DNA from: Ectobius pallidus
Taxonomy: Eukaryota; Arthropoda; Insecta; Blattodea; Ectobiidae
Length of the DNA: 64,000 bases
NCBI GenBank assembly: GCA_964059195.1
Contig: CAXKWD010000007.1
Location: 55,527,620 to 55,591,619 of the forward strand
Reading direction: 5' to 3'
Program-made: the position numbers and the translations under genes
The notes under the pieces: model-generated
Seen by the model: only the letters and a program-made list of their open reading frames with translations
Database searches by the model: none
What the model was told of the DNA's origin: nothing
In this document: piece by piece, positions 9,500-23,995 of the stretch
How the letters are laid out: the number at the start of each line of letters is the position of its first letter
Numbering within the stretch: position 1 is the first letter of the stretch

Positions 9500-12400
9500 G
9501 GGGCCGTATTCTGTAACTCCACCAACGCTCTCAACTACGATTACACCAATGTAACTAGAAAAAGTTATTCTGTAACTATTGGTGTCAAGTATCGATCTTG
9601 AAATCACACCAATATATTGCTGGAAATATTGGTGACACACCGACGGCTCCAAACCCCTCGGTGAGCTCAACAACAACTCGAAAGTACCAAAATATCGCAA
9701 AATTTGCAGAAATATCGACATATTTGTGATACAATGGCCACTTATATCCTAATTGGGCGACTTCGTGATGGTGTCAATAGCTATATTTTCGTAATAACAG
9801 AGAAGGTACAGTATATATCCATTAATGAATAGATTCTTAGTATTTGTTAATATGTTTTTATCAATATAAAAACTAAATTCATAATTTTATTTTGCAACAA
9901 GCATGTTTGAGGTTATGTTTGCATAATTGCACATAATATTAATTATTTTACTTTATCTTGTTTCAGATTTGGAATTGTAATCCATGTGATCTGCATTAAA
10001 GAGTGGACAACATAATATGCACCAATAATAAGCTTAACGAACACTTATGGGTGTCACCTCTATGTAGGCCTAAATTTTTTAATGTAGTGTAAAATTTTGT
10101 TCAGTTCATTCGAAAGAACAGTGCACAAGTAGATCATTTGCAATTGAGAAAAACATCCCACTCAAGCAATGCTTCAAGTAGTGAGATGTTGTTGGCTTTT
10201 TGTAATTTTCAGGAAATAATGACGAAGACTGTGCTTATTAGAACTGAGCAAAGTGCCATGAACTCATGATACATATTTTTTTGTACCAAAGTTTACTTTG
10301 TAAGTGTGTGTGTACTATATCACTCAGCAAAATATGATGTACATTGTCCTTACTTTTAAATATACTGGTAGCCTATATAGAGTTTACTAGTTACAAAACT
10401 TTTCACACTTAGAGAAGCATCTGTTTTTAACTGCACAAAAAATATGCCTCCCTGCCAATGTAGCCTATTGTAATTGAAAATATTATTTAAATCTAGCTAC
10501 AATATTGGCTGTTACCAATTTTTTGTCTAATTTAAACCATCTATTTTATTCCCTCTCATTCCTTTTATAATAATATGAGCTAAATTGTATCTCGTGATTT
10601 TCCGTCAAGTGGGTGTGGCTTATACTATGTAAGTTGAAATGCATGTTGAATTTTCAGAGCCATTTTCCCATAACTTGATATTTTCAAAACAAAAGGCACA
10701 ATATCTCTTAAAGTAATGGTCCAAATTGCATGAAACTTTGCACACCCATAGTTTTTTGTGTGTTCTAGAGGATAAACCTAAATAATCTGATGTATTTGCA
10801 ACACAAGATTATTTCACTTGTGAACATGATGTGAAAAAATTCGTAATAATTTTATATTGAAATTTTAAAATGCCTGAAAATTGTATCAGGCATACCACAG
10901 TATAAATTGATGGTTTATCCTCGAGATTATAGTGTCAGCTGTGAATAAAAAAAAAAAAATATTACACCAATCAGATTGACTTTTGCATGAAATCATGTTA
11001 CTTAGGCTTAATCGCATGCTGAAAAATAAAAATAAAATAATCTTCTAATATCAACCTTCATATTTGTGACACTGTAATAATTTTTGTGCTCATTTCAACC
11101 CCCAAATGTATACTTCTAATGTCCAAAATTTCATTTTATTATTGCAAATAGTGTTGAAGATATCGAACAGTTACTGCAATGCCTGCTTGGGCATGGTCTC
11201 TTGGTGTATGAGCCCCTTAAGACACTTTTTCAGTGATATTATGGTGTTATTTAAATTAATATATAATTATGAACAACTATGAGGCCAATTGTAATGTTTC
11301 AAAGTACTGTGTAAATTAAATACTAATGAATTCATTTTAAGTTAACCTAAAACGCAATTAATTTATTTCAAGGGTTTTATAAACGTCATAAAAGCAGTAG
11401 GCAAGATAAGATACTCTTATTTGCTTAAACTTTACTATTTGCTTTATCTATATAAAAATAATTTTATAATTGGCTTGTGTTCTATAAATTAAGTAAAAAC
11501 TCCTACTGAATAATTTTTTTACTTTCTCTGCCTGTACCATAGGTAATACAGATAAAGGAAGTATTGTTTTCGACCCCAACTTTGAAGTTGAGTTTTTAGC
11601 CCAAATACACATTTTGAGGTATTCTGAATCCCCAAATACTATTTTCGGAAACATGTCTGTGTGGAAGTGTGTCAACAGCCTAGCTCCAGAATGGAAAATC
11701 GTAAGAATTTTTTTTTTTTTGTATTTGGGTTGGGTACCTTCTGAAGATGTGACACAAGGATTGGCGACAAGTTTCTCTTATTTTTAAAGGGACTTTACAT
11801 GAAAAAATGTTCGTTTTTCGCGATTTTATCGATTTGTTTAAATTTTGCACATGGGTTGCTTATAAGTTACTTGGACTTAAAACTTTATTTGCAACTTTTT
11901 TCGAAGAAATTCTCTTTAGGGTAGTTATAAGCCACCCACTCTGAATACGTGCTAAAAGTTTTATTTGAAATATTTTTTCGAAGAAAATCTCTAAAGTGTA
12001 CTCTTTATCAGAATGTGAAGTGAGAAAAATGTATTGTGCATGCTTAAAGTAAAGAAAGTTATGAGAGTACAATAAATATATTTTATTTGGGTTGTGTATC
12101 CTTCGGGGATGTGATGGGTTAAGGACATTCTCTTTATTTATACAACCAATTTACATTACAAGAATGTCATACACAATAATTATATTATACTGAGAGACTA
12201 ACTTTTATTTGAACAGAGATTGGAAAGTTCATTCCTTTCACTGAGTATGAATCCAGCAACATTTTGTTAAAATGAGTATTCTGAAAAGAGCTACATCTTA
12301 CTTTCTGTTAATCGTTAAAATGAATACTTTCACACAAACAAGGTGAGTTGCAATGGAAATATATAACTACTTCGAGATTGCATATTTTTTTATAATCATA

Positions 12401-12908
12401 ATTTAAATCAGACATTGGCAAACTATTGCGGAATTTGCTAATTGGATTCCCCGAGATACCCTCCTTATTATCTATATTAATATATATGACAGTAAACATT
12501 ACTAAAAACCATTGGCATTTTGCGAATTTCTCCTATTATTATAAATCCGCCTTTTCCCCCTATAAGCGTCTTGCAACATGACAGTACGTGTAATATAAAC
12601 GCCCACTTTCAAAATATATACATGAAATTAAACTCCCGCCCAGTTTGGAAATTATGAAATCACATTCCCGCACTCCATCAGCCAATGATATTCATTGCAG
12701 TTTGTTAAGACAGATTTCTCATAGCTACTTTCATTGCCAACATTCACGAAAATTCACAAAGTTATTGGTGGGCCTCAACAACGGTTCTCCAGATACCAAC
12801 AGGGAGTTACAGAATCGCTCACGCTCTGGCCGTTGGTATCTTGCTGTCGGTTGTTGAGCTCTCAACAACACCAATGCGTTGGTGACGAAAGTTAAAGAAT
12901 ACCGCCCC
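9500..12908 (+). mobile_element. Array unit 2
   Basis: Joined to unit 1 as ...CCCC-T-GGGG..., i.e. inverted end against inverted end with one intervening base. Its left half carries the variant set (attcataatttt, aaaacaaaagg, a short run before gtaccaaag) shared with units 4 and 8. Its right half is the 'ctactgaataa' class. It ends at ACCGCCCC and is followed by the spacer. Confidence 0.88.
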
Positions 12909-13218
12909 TGTTGGTTGATGAGCTCTCAACAACACCAATGCGTTGGTGGTGAAAGTTACAGAATACGAATATATGTTTATAAATTGAGATCACTAGGATC
13001 AAGCAAATACTCTCAATAAGTAATACCGTCCACTCCCTGTCTTTTTCCGGGACACGCTACTACTAGCGCCGCCAGTGCTAACATAATTTACACTACACCA
13101 GCGGCGGCGGTGATTGCTGCCTATTGCTCTCCATGTAAATAAATGTACCCGGTTTGTCTACGACGATGAACGCTGGCGATGACCGCCGGGGTCGGCGGTT
13201 GCTTCTGAGGCAAATTCA
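12909..13218 (+). repeat. 310-bp inter-unit spacer (after unit 2)
   Basis: The spacer starts with a second, partial copy of the unit's right end (TTGGTTGATGAGCTCTCAAC through GTTACAGAATACG). It then changes to unrelated GC-richer sequence containing GCGGCGGCGG and CCGCCGGGGTCGGCGG tracts. The same spacer recurs after units 4, 5, 6 and 8. An inverted remnant lies at about 39424-39536, outside the array. No gene is visible. It travels with the array as part of the amplified segment. Confidence 0.8.
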
Positions 13219-16200
13219 GGGGCCGTATTCTGTAACTCCACCAACGCTCTCAACTACGATTACACCAATGTAACTAGAAAAAGTTATTCTGTAACTATTG
13301 GTGTCAAGTATCGATCTTGAAATCACACCAATATATTGCTGGAAATATTGGTGACACACCGACGGCTCCAAACCCCTCGGTGAGCTCAACAACAACTCGA
13401 AAGTACCAAAATATCGCAAAATTTGCAGAAATATCGACATATTTGTGATACAATGGCCGCTTATATCCTAATTGGGCGACTTCGTGATGGTGTCAATAGC
13501 TATATTTTCGTAATAACAGAGAAGGTACAGTATATATCCATTAATGAATAGATTCTTAGTATTTGTTAATATGTTTTTATCAATATAAAAACTAAATACA
13601 TAATTTTATTTTGCAACAAGCATGTTTGAGGTTATGTTTGCATAATTGCACATAATATTAATTATTTTACTTTATCTTGTTTCAGATTTGGAATTGTAAT
13701 CCATGTGATCTGCATTAAAGAGTGGACAACATAATATGCACCAATAATAAGCTTAACGAACACTTATGGGTGTCACCTCTATGTAGGCCTAAATTTTTTA
13801 ATGTAGTGTAAAATTTTGTTCAGTTCATTCGAAAGAACAGTGCACAAGTAGGTCATTTGCAATTGAGAAAAACATCCCACTCAAGCAATGCTTCAAGTAG
13901 TGAGATGTTGTTGGCTTTTTGTAATTTTCAGGAAATAATGACGATGACTGTGCTTATTAGAACTGAGCAAAGTGCCATGAACTCATGATACATATAATAG
14001 TTTTTTTGTACCAAAGTTTACTTTGTAAGTGTGTGTGTACTATATCACTCAGCAAAATATGATGTACATTGTCCTTACTTTTAAATATACTGGTAGCCTA
14101 TATAGCGTTTACTAGTTTATAAAACTTTTCACACTTAGAGAAGCATCTGTTTTTAACTGCACAAAAAATATGCCTCCCTGCCAATGTAGCCTATTGTAAT
14201 TGAAAATATTATTTAAATCTAGCTACAATATTGGCTTTACCAATTTTTTGTCTAATTTAAACCATCTATTTTATTCCCTCTAATTCCTTTTATAATAATA
14301 TGAGCTATATTGTATCTCGTGATTTTCCGTCAAGTGGGTGTGGCCTATACTATGTAAGTTGAAATGCATGTTGAATTTTCAGAGCCATTTTCCCATAACT
14401 TGATATTTTCAACACAAAAGGCACAATATCTCTTAAAGTAATGGTCCAAATTGCATGAAACTTTGCACACCCATAGTTTTTTGTGTGTTCTAGAGGATAA
14501 ACCTAAATAATCTGATGTATTTGCAACACAAGATTATTTCACTTGTGAACATGATGTGAAAAAATTCGTAATAATTTTATATTGAAATTTTAAAATGCCT
14601 GAAAATTGTATCAGGCATACCACAGTATAAATTGATGGTTTATCCTCGAGATTATAGTGTCAGCTGTGAATAAAAAAAATATTACACCAATCAGATTGAC
14701 TTTTGCATGAAATCATGTTACTTAGGCTTAATTTTCTAATATCAACCTTCATATTTGTGACACTGTAATAATTTTTGTGCTCATTTCAACCCCCAAATGT
14801 ATACTTCTAATGTCCAAAATTTCATTTTATTATTGCAAATAGTGTTGAAGATATCGAACATTTACTGCAATGCCTGCTTGGGCATGGTCTCTTGGTGTAT
14901 GAGCCCCTTAAGACACTTTTTCAGTGATATTATGGTGTTATTTAAATTAATATATAATTATGAACAACTATGAGGACAATTGTAATGTTTCAAAGTAATG
15001 TGTAAATTAAATACTAATGAATTCATTTTAAGTTAACCTAAAACGCAATTAATTTATTTCAAGGGTTTTATAAATGTCATAAAAGAAGTAGGCAAGATAA
15101 GATACTCTTATTTGCTTAAACTTTACTATTTGCTTTATCTATATAAAAATAATTTTATAATTGGCTTGTGTTCTATAAATTAAGTAAAAACTCCTATTGA
15201 ATATTTTTTTTACTTTCTCTGCCTGTACCATAGGTAATACAGATAAAGGAAGTATTGTTTTCGACCCCAACTTTGAAGTTGAGTTTTAAGCCTAAATACA
15301 CATTTTGAGGTATTCTGAATCTCCAAATACTATTTTCGGAAACATGTCTGTGTGGAAGTGTGTCAACAGCCTAGCTCCAGAATGGAAAATCATAAGAATT
15401 TTCTTTTTTTTTTGTATTTGGGTTGGGTACCTTCTGAAGATGTGACACAAAGATTGGCGACAAGTTTCTCTTATTTTTAAAGGGGCTTTACATGAAAAAA
15501 TGTTCGTTTTTCGCGATTTTATCGATTTGTTTAAATTTTGCACATGGGTTGCTTATAAGTTACTAGGACTTAAAACTTTTATTTGAAACTTTTTTTCGAA
15601 GAAATGCTCTTTAGGGTAGTTATAAGCCACCCACTCTGAATACGTGCTAAAACTTTTATTTGAAAAATTTTTTCGAAGAAAGTCTCTAAAGTGTAGTCTT
15701 TATCAGAATATGAAGTGAGAAAAATTTTGTGCATGCTTAAAGTAAAGAAAGTTATGAGAGTACAATAAATATATTTTATTTGGGTTGTGTATCCTTCGGG
15801 GATGTGATGTGTTAAGGACATTCTCTTTATTTATACAACCAATTTACATTACAAGAATGTCATACACAATAATTATATTATACTGAGAGACTAACTTTTA
15901 TTTGAACAGAGATTGGAAAGTTCATTCCTTTCACTGAGTATGAATCCAGCAACATTTTGTTAAAATGAGTATTCTGGAAAGGGCTACATCTTACTTTCTG
16001 TTAATCGTTAAAATTAATACTTTCACACAAACAAGGTGAGTTGCAATGGAAATATATAACTACTTCGAGATTGCATATTTTTTTATAATCATAATTTAAA
16101 TCAGACATTGGCAAACTATTGCGAAATTTGCTAATTGGATTCCCCGAGATACCCGCCTTATTATATATATGACAGTAAACATTACTAAAAACCATTGGCA

Positions 16201-16592
16201 TTTTGCGAATTTCTCCTATTATTATAAATCCGCCTTTTCCCCCTATAAGCGTCTTGCAACATGACAGTACGTGTAATATAAACGCCCACTTTCAAAATAT
16301 ATACATGAAATTAAAATCCCGCCCAGTTTGGAAATTATGAAATCACATTCCCGCACTCCATCAGCCAATGATATTCATTGCACTTTGTTAAGACAGATTT
16401 CTCATAGCTACTTTCATTGCCAACATTCACGAAAATTCACAAAGTTATTGGTGGGCCTCAACAACGCGTCTCGAGATACTAACAAGGAGTTACAGAATCG
16501 CTCACGCTCCGGCCGTTGGTATCTTTCTGTCGGTTGTTGAGCTCTCAACAACACCAATGCGTTTGTTGGCGAAAGTTACAGAATACGACCCC
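13219..16592 (+). mobile_element. Array unit 3
   Basis: Left half is of the class with gatgactgtgc, ggctttaccaatt and a deletion before ttttctaatatc, shared with units 5, 6, 7 and 9. Right half is of the unit 1/7 class. It ends directly against unit 4 with CCCC-T-GGGG and has no spacer. It corresponds to unit 7 in the 14.46-kb higher-order repeat. Confidence 0.88.
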
Positions 16593-16593
16593 T

Positions 16594-19500
16594 GGGGCCG
16601 TATTCTGTAACTCCACCAACGCTCTCAACTACGATTACACCAATGTAACTAGAAAAAGTTATTCTGTAACTATTGGTGTCAAGTATCGATCTTGAAATCA
16701 CACCAATATATTGCTGGAAATATTGGTGACACACCGACGGCTCCAAACCCCTCGGTGAGCTCAACAACAACTCGAAAGTACCAAAATATCGCAAAATTTG
16801 CAGAAATATCGACATATTTGTGATACAATGGCCACTTATATCCTAATTGGGCGACTTCGTGATGGTGTCAATAGCTATATTTTCGTAATAACAGAGAAGG
16901 TACAGTATATATCCATTAATGAATAGATTCTTAGTATTTGTTAATATGTTTTTATCAATATAAAAACTAAATTCATAATTTTATTTTGCAACAAGCATGT
17001 TTGAGGTTATGTTTGCATAATTGCACATAATATTAATTATTTTACTTTATCTTGTTTCAGATTTGGAATTGTAATCCATGTGATCTGCATTAAAGAGTGG
17101 ACAACATAATATGCACCAATAATAAGCTTAACGAACACTTATGGGTGTCACCTCTATGTAGGCCTAAATTTTTTAATGTAGTATAAAATTTTGTTCAGTT
17201 CATTCGAAAGAACAGTGCACAAGTAGATCATTTGCAATTGAGAAAAACATCCCACTCAAGCAATGCTTCAAGTAGTGAGATGTTGTTGGCTTTTTGTAAT
17301 TTTCAGGAAATAATGACGAAGACTGTGCTTATTAGAACTGAGCAAAGTGCCATGAACTCATGATACATATTTTTTTGTACCAAAGTTTACTTTGTAAGTG
17401 TGTGTGTACTATATCACTCAGCAAAATATGATGTACATTGTCCTTACTTTTAAATATACTGGTAGCCTATATAGAGTTTACTAGTTACAAAACTTTTCAC
17501 ACTTAGAGAAGCATCTGTTTTTAACTGCACAAAAAATATGCCTCCCTGCCAATGTAGCCTATTGTAATTGAAAATATTATTTAAATCTAGCTACAATATT
17601 GGCTGTTACCAATTTTTTGTCTAATTTAAACCATCTATTTTATTCCCTCTCATTCCTTTTATAATAATATGAGCTAAATTGTATCTCGTGATTTTCCGTC
17701 AAGTGGGTGTGGCTTATACTATGTAAGTTGAAATGCATGTTGAATTTTCAGAGCCATTTTCCCATAACTTGATATTTTCAAAACAAAAGGCACAATATCT
17801 CTTAAAGTAATGGTCCAAATTGCATGAAACTTTGCACACCCATAGTTTTTTGTGTGTTCTAGAGGATAAACCTAAATAATCTGATGTATTTGCAACACAA
17901 GATTATTTCACTTGTGAACATGATGTGAAAAAATTCGTAATAATTTTATATTGAAATTTTAAAATGCCTGAAAATTGTATCAGGCATACCACAGTATAAA
18001 TTGATGGTTTATCCTCGAGATTATAGTGTCAGCTGTGAATAAAAAAAAAAATATTACACCAATCAGATTGACTTTTGCATTAAATCATGTTACTTAGGCT
18101 TAATCGCATGCTGAAAAATAAAAATAAAATAATCTTCTAATATCAACCTTCATATTTGTGACACTGTAATAATTTTTGTGCTCATTTCAACCCCCAAATG
18201 TATACTTCTAATGTCCAAAATTTCATTTTATTATTGCAAATAGTGTTGAAGATATCGAACAGTTACTGCAATGCCTGCTTGGGCATGGTCTCTTGGTGTA
18301 TGAGCCCCTTAAGACACTTTTTCAGTGATATTATGGTGTTATTTAAATTAATATATAATTATGAACAACTATGAGGCCAATTGTAATGTTTCAAAGTACT
18401 GTGTAAATTAAATACTAATGAATTCATTTTAAGTTAACCTAAAACGCAATTAATTTATTTCAAGGGTTTTATAAACGTCATAAAAGCAGTAGGCAAGATA
18501 AGATACTCTTATTTGCTTAAACTTTACTATTTGCTTTATCTATATAAAAATAATTTTATAATTGGCTTGTGTTCTATAAATTAAGTAAAAACTCCTACTG
18601 AATAATTTTTTTACTTTCTCTGCCTGTACCATAGGTAATACAGATAAAGGAAGTATTGTTTTCGACCCCAACTTTGAAGTTGAGTTTTTAGCCCAAATAC
18701 ACATTTTGAGGTATTCTGAATCCCCAAATACTATTTTCGGAAACATGTCTGTGTGGAAGTGTGTCAACAGCCTAGCTCCAGAATGGAAAATCGTAAGAAT
18801 TTTTTTTTTTTGTATTTGGGTTGGGTACCTTCTGAAGATGTGACACAAGGATTGGCGACAAGTTTCTCTTATTTTTAAAGGGACTTTACATGAAAAAATG
18901 TTCGTTTTTCGCGATTTTATCGATTTGTTTAAATTTTGCACATGGGTTGCTTATAAGTTACTTGGACTTAAAACTTTATTTGCAACTTTTTTCGAAGAAA
19001 TTCTCTTTAGGGTAGTTATAAGCCACCCACTCTGAATACGTGCTAAAAGTTTTATTTGAAATATTTTTTCGAAGAAAATCTCTAAAGTGTACTCTTTATC
19101 AGAATGTGAAGTGAGAAAAATGTATTGTGCATGCTTAAAGTAAAGAAAGTTATGAGAGTACAATAAATATATTTTATTTGGGTTGTGTATCCTTCGGGGA
19201 TGTGATGTGTTAAGGACATTCTCTTTATTTATACAACCAATTTACATTACAAGAATGTCATACACAATAATTATATTATACTGAGAGACTAACTTTTATT
19301 TGAACAGAGATTGGAAAGTTCATTCCTTTCACTGAGTATGAATCCAGCAACATTTTGTTAAAATGAGTATTCTGAAAAGAGCTACATCTTACTTTCTGTT
19401 AATCGTTAAAATGAATACTTTCACACAAACAAGGTGAGTTGCAATGGAAATATATAACTACTTCGAGATTGCATATTTTTTTATAATCATAATTTAAATC

Positions 19501-19999
19501 AGACATTGGCAAACTATTGCGGAATTTGCTAATTGGATTCCCCGAGATACCCTCCTTATTATATATATTAATATATATGACAGTAAACATTACTAAAAAC
19601 CATTGGCATTTTGCGAATTTCTCCTATTATTATAAATCCGCCTTTTCCCCCTATAAGCGTCTTGCAACATGACAGTACGTGTAATATAAACTCCCACTTT
19701 CAAAATATATACATGAAATTAAACTCCCGCCCAGTTTGGAAATTATGAAATCACATTCCCGCACTCCATCAGCCAATGATATTCATTGCAGTTTGTTAAG
19801 ACAGATTTCTCATAGCTACTTTCATTGCCAACATTCACGAAAATTCACAAAGTTATTGGTGGGCCTCAACAACGGTTCTCCAGATACCAACAGGGAGTTA
19901 CAGAATCGCTCACGCTCTGGCCGTTGGTATCTTGCTGTCGGTTGTTGAGCTCTCAACAACACCAATGCGTTGGTGACGAAAGTTACAGAATACCGCCCC
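16594..19999 (+). mobile_element. Array unit 4
   Basis: Shares with unit 8 several private changes: aaactcccactttc instead of aaacgcccac, gttacagaatacc instead of gttaaagaatacc at the right end, and a GGC loss in the following spacer. These point to a common duplication. Confidence 0.88.
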
Positions 20000-20306
20000 T
20001 GTTGGTTGATGAGCTCTCAACAACACCAATGCGTTGGTGGTGAAAGTTACAGAATACGAATATATGTTTATAAATTGAGATCACTAGGATCAAGCAAATA
20101 CTCTCAATAAGTAATACCGTCCAATCCCTGTCTTTTTCCGGGACACGCTACTACTAGCGCCGCCAGTGCTAACATAATTTACACTACACCAGCGGCGGTG
20201 ATTGCTGCCTATTGCTCTCCATGTAAATAAATGTACCCGGTTTGTCTACGACGATGAACGCTGGCGATGACCGCCGGGGTCGGCGGTTGCTTCTGAGGCA
20301 AATTCA
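20000..20306 (+). repeat. Inter-unit spacer (after unit 4), 307 bp
   Basis: Same as the spacer after unit 2, but with one fewer GGC triplet in the GCGGCGG tract and CCAATCCC instead of CCACTCCC. The spacer after unit 8 has both changes. Confidence 0.8.
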
Positions 20307-23300
20307 GGGGCCGTATTCTGTAACTCCACCAACGCTCTCAACTACGATTACACCAATGTAACTAGAAAAAGTTATTCTGTAACTATTGGTGTCAAGTATC
20401 GATCTTGAAATCACACCAATATATTGCTGGAAATATTGGTGACACACCGACGGCTCCAAACCCCTCGGTGAGCTCAACAACAACTCGAAAGTACCAAAAT
20501 ATCGCAAAATTTGCAGAAATATCGACATATTTGTGATACAATGGCCGCTTATATCCTAATTGGGCGACTTCGTGATGGTGTCAATAGCTATATTTTCGTA
20601 ATAACAGAGAAGGTACAGTATATATCCATTAATGAATAGATTCTTAGTATTTGTTAATATGTTTTTATCAATATAAAAACTAAATACATAATTTTATTTT
20701 GCAACAAGCATGTTTGAGGTTATGTTTGCATAATTGCACATAATATTAATTATTTTACTTTATCTTGTTTCAGATTTGGAATTGTAATCCATGTGATCTG
20801 CATTAAAGAGTGGACAACATAATATGCACCAATAATAAGCTTAACGAACACTTATGGGTGTCACCTCTATGTAGGCCTAAATTTTTTAATGTAGTGTAAA
20901 ATTTTGTTCAGTTCATTCGAAAGAACAGTGCACAAGTAGGTCATTTGCAATTGAGAAAAACATCCCACTCAAGCAATGCTTCAAGTAGTGAGATGTTGTT
21001 GGCTTTTTGTAATTTTCAGGAAATAATGACGATGACTGTGCTTATTAGAACTGAGCAAAGTGCCATGAACTCATGATACATATAATAGTTTTTTTGTACC
21101 AAAGTTTACTTTGTAAGTGTGTGTGTACTATATCACTCAGCAAAATATGATGTACATTGTCCTTACTTTTAAATATACTGGTAGCCTATATAGCGTTTAC
21201 TAGTTTATAAAACTTTTCACACTTAGAGAAGCATCTGTTTTTAACTGCACAAAAAATATGCCTCCCTGCCAATGTAGCCTATTGTAATTGAAAATATTAT
21301 TTAAATCTAGCTACAATATTGGCTTTACCAATTTTTTGTCTAATTTAAACCATCTATTTTATTCCCTCTAATTCCTTTTATAATAATATGAGCTATGTTG
21401 TATCTCGTGATTTTCCGTCAAGTGGGTGTGGCCTATACTATGTAAGTTGAAATGCATGTTGAATTTTCAGAGCCATTTTCCCATAACTTGATATTTTCAA
21501 CACAAAAGGCACAATATCTCTTAAAGTAATGGTCCAAATTGCATGAAACTTTGCACACCCATAGTTTTTTGTGTGTTCTAGAGGATAAACCTAAATAATC
21601 TGATGTATTTGCAACACAAGATTATTTCACTTGTGAACATGATGTGAAAAAATTCGTAATAATTTTATATTGAAATTTTAAAATGCCTGAAAATTGTATC
21701 AGGCATACCACAGTATAAATTGATGGTTTATCCTCGAGATTATAGTGTCAGCTGTGAATAAAAAAAATATTACACCAATCAGATTGACTTTTGCATGAAA
21801 TCATGTTACTTAGGCTTAATTTTCTAATATCAACCTTCATATTTGTGACACTGTAATAATTTTTGTGCTCATTTCAACCCCCAAATGTATACTTCTAATG
21901 TCCAAAATTTCATTTTATTATTGCAAATAGTGTTGAAGATATCGAACAGTTACTGCAATGCCTGCTTGGGCATGGTCTCTTGGTGTATGAGCCCCTTAAG
22001 ACACTTTTTCAGTGATATTATGGTGTTATTTAAATTAATATATAATTATGAACAACTATGAGGCTAATTGTAAACTTTCAAAGTACTGTGTAAATTAAAT
22101 ACTAATGAATTCATTTTAAGTTAACCTAAAACGCAATTAATTTATTTCAAGGGTTTTATAAACGTCATAAAAGCAGTAGGCAAGATAAGATACTCTTATT
22201 TGCTTAAACTTTACTATTTGCTTTATCTATATAAAAATAATTTTATAATTGGCTTGTGTTCTATAAATTAAGTAAAAACTCCTACTGAATAATTTTTTTA
22301 CTTTCTCTGCCTGTACCATAGGTAATACAGATAAAGGAAGTATTGTTTTCGACCCCAACTTTGAAGTTGAGTTTTTAGCCCAAATACACATTTTGAGGTA
22401 TTCTGAATCCCCAAATACTATTTTCGGAAACATGTCTGTGTGGAAGTGTGTCAACAGCCTAGCTCCAGAATGGAAAATCGTAAGAATTTTTTTTTTTGTA
22501 TTTGGGTTGGGTACCTTCTGAAGATGTGACACAAGGATTGGCGACAAGTTTCTCTTATTTTTAAAGGGACTTTACATGAAAAAATGTTCGTTTTTCGCGA
22601 TTTTATCGATTTGTTTAAATTTTGCACATGGGTTGCTTATAAGTTACTTGGACTTAAAACTTTATTTGCAACTTTTTTCGAAGAAATTCTCTTTAGGGTA
22701 GTTATAAGCCACCCACTCTGAATACGTGCTAAAAGTTTTATTTGAAATATTTTTTCGAAGAAAATCTCTAAAGTGTACTCTTTATCAGAATGTGAAGTGA
22801 GAAAAATGTATTGTGCATGCTTAAAGTAAAGAAAGTTATGAGAGTACAATAAATATATTTTATTTGGGTTGTGTATCCTTCGGGGATGTGATGGGATAAG
22901 GACATTCTCTTTATTTATACAACCAATTTACATTACAAGAATGTCATACACAATAATTATATTATACTGAGAGACTAACTTTTATTTGAACAGAGATTGG
23001 AAAGTTCATTCCTTTCACTGAGTATGAATCCAGCAACATTTTGTTAAAATGAGTATTCTGAAAAGAGCTACATCTTACTTTCTGTTAATCGTTAAAATGA
23101 ATACTTTCACACAAACAAGGTGAGTTGCAATGGAAATATATAACTACTTCGAGATTGCATATTTTTTTATAATCATAATTTAAATCAGACATTGGCAAAC
23201 TATTGCGGAATTTGCTAATTGGATTCCCCGAGATACCCTCCTTATTATCTATATTAATATATATGACAGTAAACATTACTAAAAACCATTGGCATTTTGC

Positions 23301-23685
23301 GAATTTCTCCTATTATTATAAATCCGCCTTTTCCCCCTATAAGCGTCTTGCAACATGACAGTACGTGTAATATAAACGCCCACTTTCAAAATATATACAT
23401 GAAATTAAACTCCCGCCCAGTTTGGAAATTATGAAATCACATTCCCGCACTCCATCAGCCAATGATATTCATTGCAGTTTGTTAAGACAGATTTCTCATA
23501 GCTACTTTCATTGCCAACATTCACGAAAATTCACAAAGTTATTGGTGGGCCTCAACAACGGTTCTCCAGATACCAACAGGGAGTTACAGAATCGCTCACG
23601 CTCTGGCCGTTGGTATCTTGCTGTCGGTTGTTGAGCTCTCAACAACACCAATGCGTTGGTGACGAAAGTTAAAGAATACCGCCCC
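20307..23685 (+). mobile_element. Array unit 5
   Basis: Left half is of the unit 3 class, right half of the 'ctactgaataa' class, followed by a spacer. It occupies the same place after unit 4 as unit 9 does after unit 8. Confidence 0.88.
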
Positions 23686-23995
23686 TGTTGGTTGATGAGC
23701 TCTCAACAACACCAATGCGTTGGTGGTGAAAGTTACAGAATACGAATATATGTTTATAAATTGAGATCACTAGGATCAAGCAAATACTCTCAATAAGTAA
23801 TACCGTCCACTCCCTGTCTTTTTCCGGGACACGCTACTACTAGCGCCGCCAGTGCTAACATAATTTACACTACACCAGCGGCGGCGGTGATTGCTGCCTA
23901 TTGCTCTCCATGTAAATAAATGTACCCGGTTTGTCTACGACGATGAACGCTGGCGATGACCGCCGGGGTCGGCGGTTGCTTCTGAGGCAAATTCA
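23686..23995 (+). repeat. Inter-unit spacer (after unit 5)
   Basis: 310-bp copy with the full GCGGCGGCGG tract. Junction to unit 6 reads CAGGGGCTTATTC, a small change of the unit start (others have CCGTATTC). Confidence 0.8.

Noticed and set aside
18540..18941. 133-codon minus-strand open frames repeated in the array units as a possible protein
   Set aside because: No recognisable domain, AT-driven composition, frame broken at the poly-T tract in several units, and length varies with a homopolymer.
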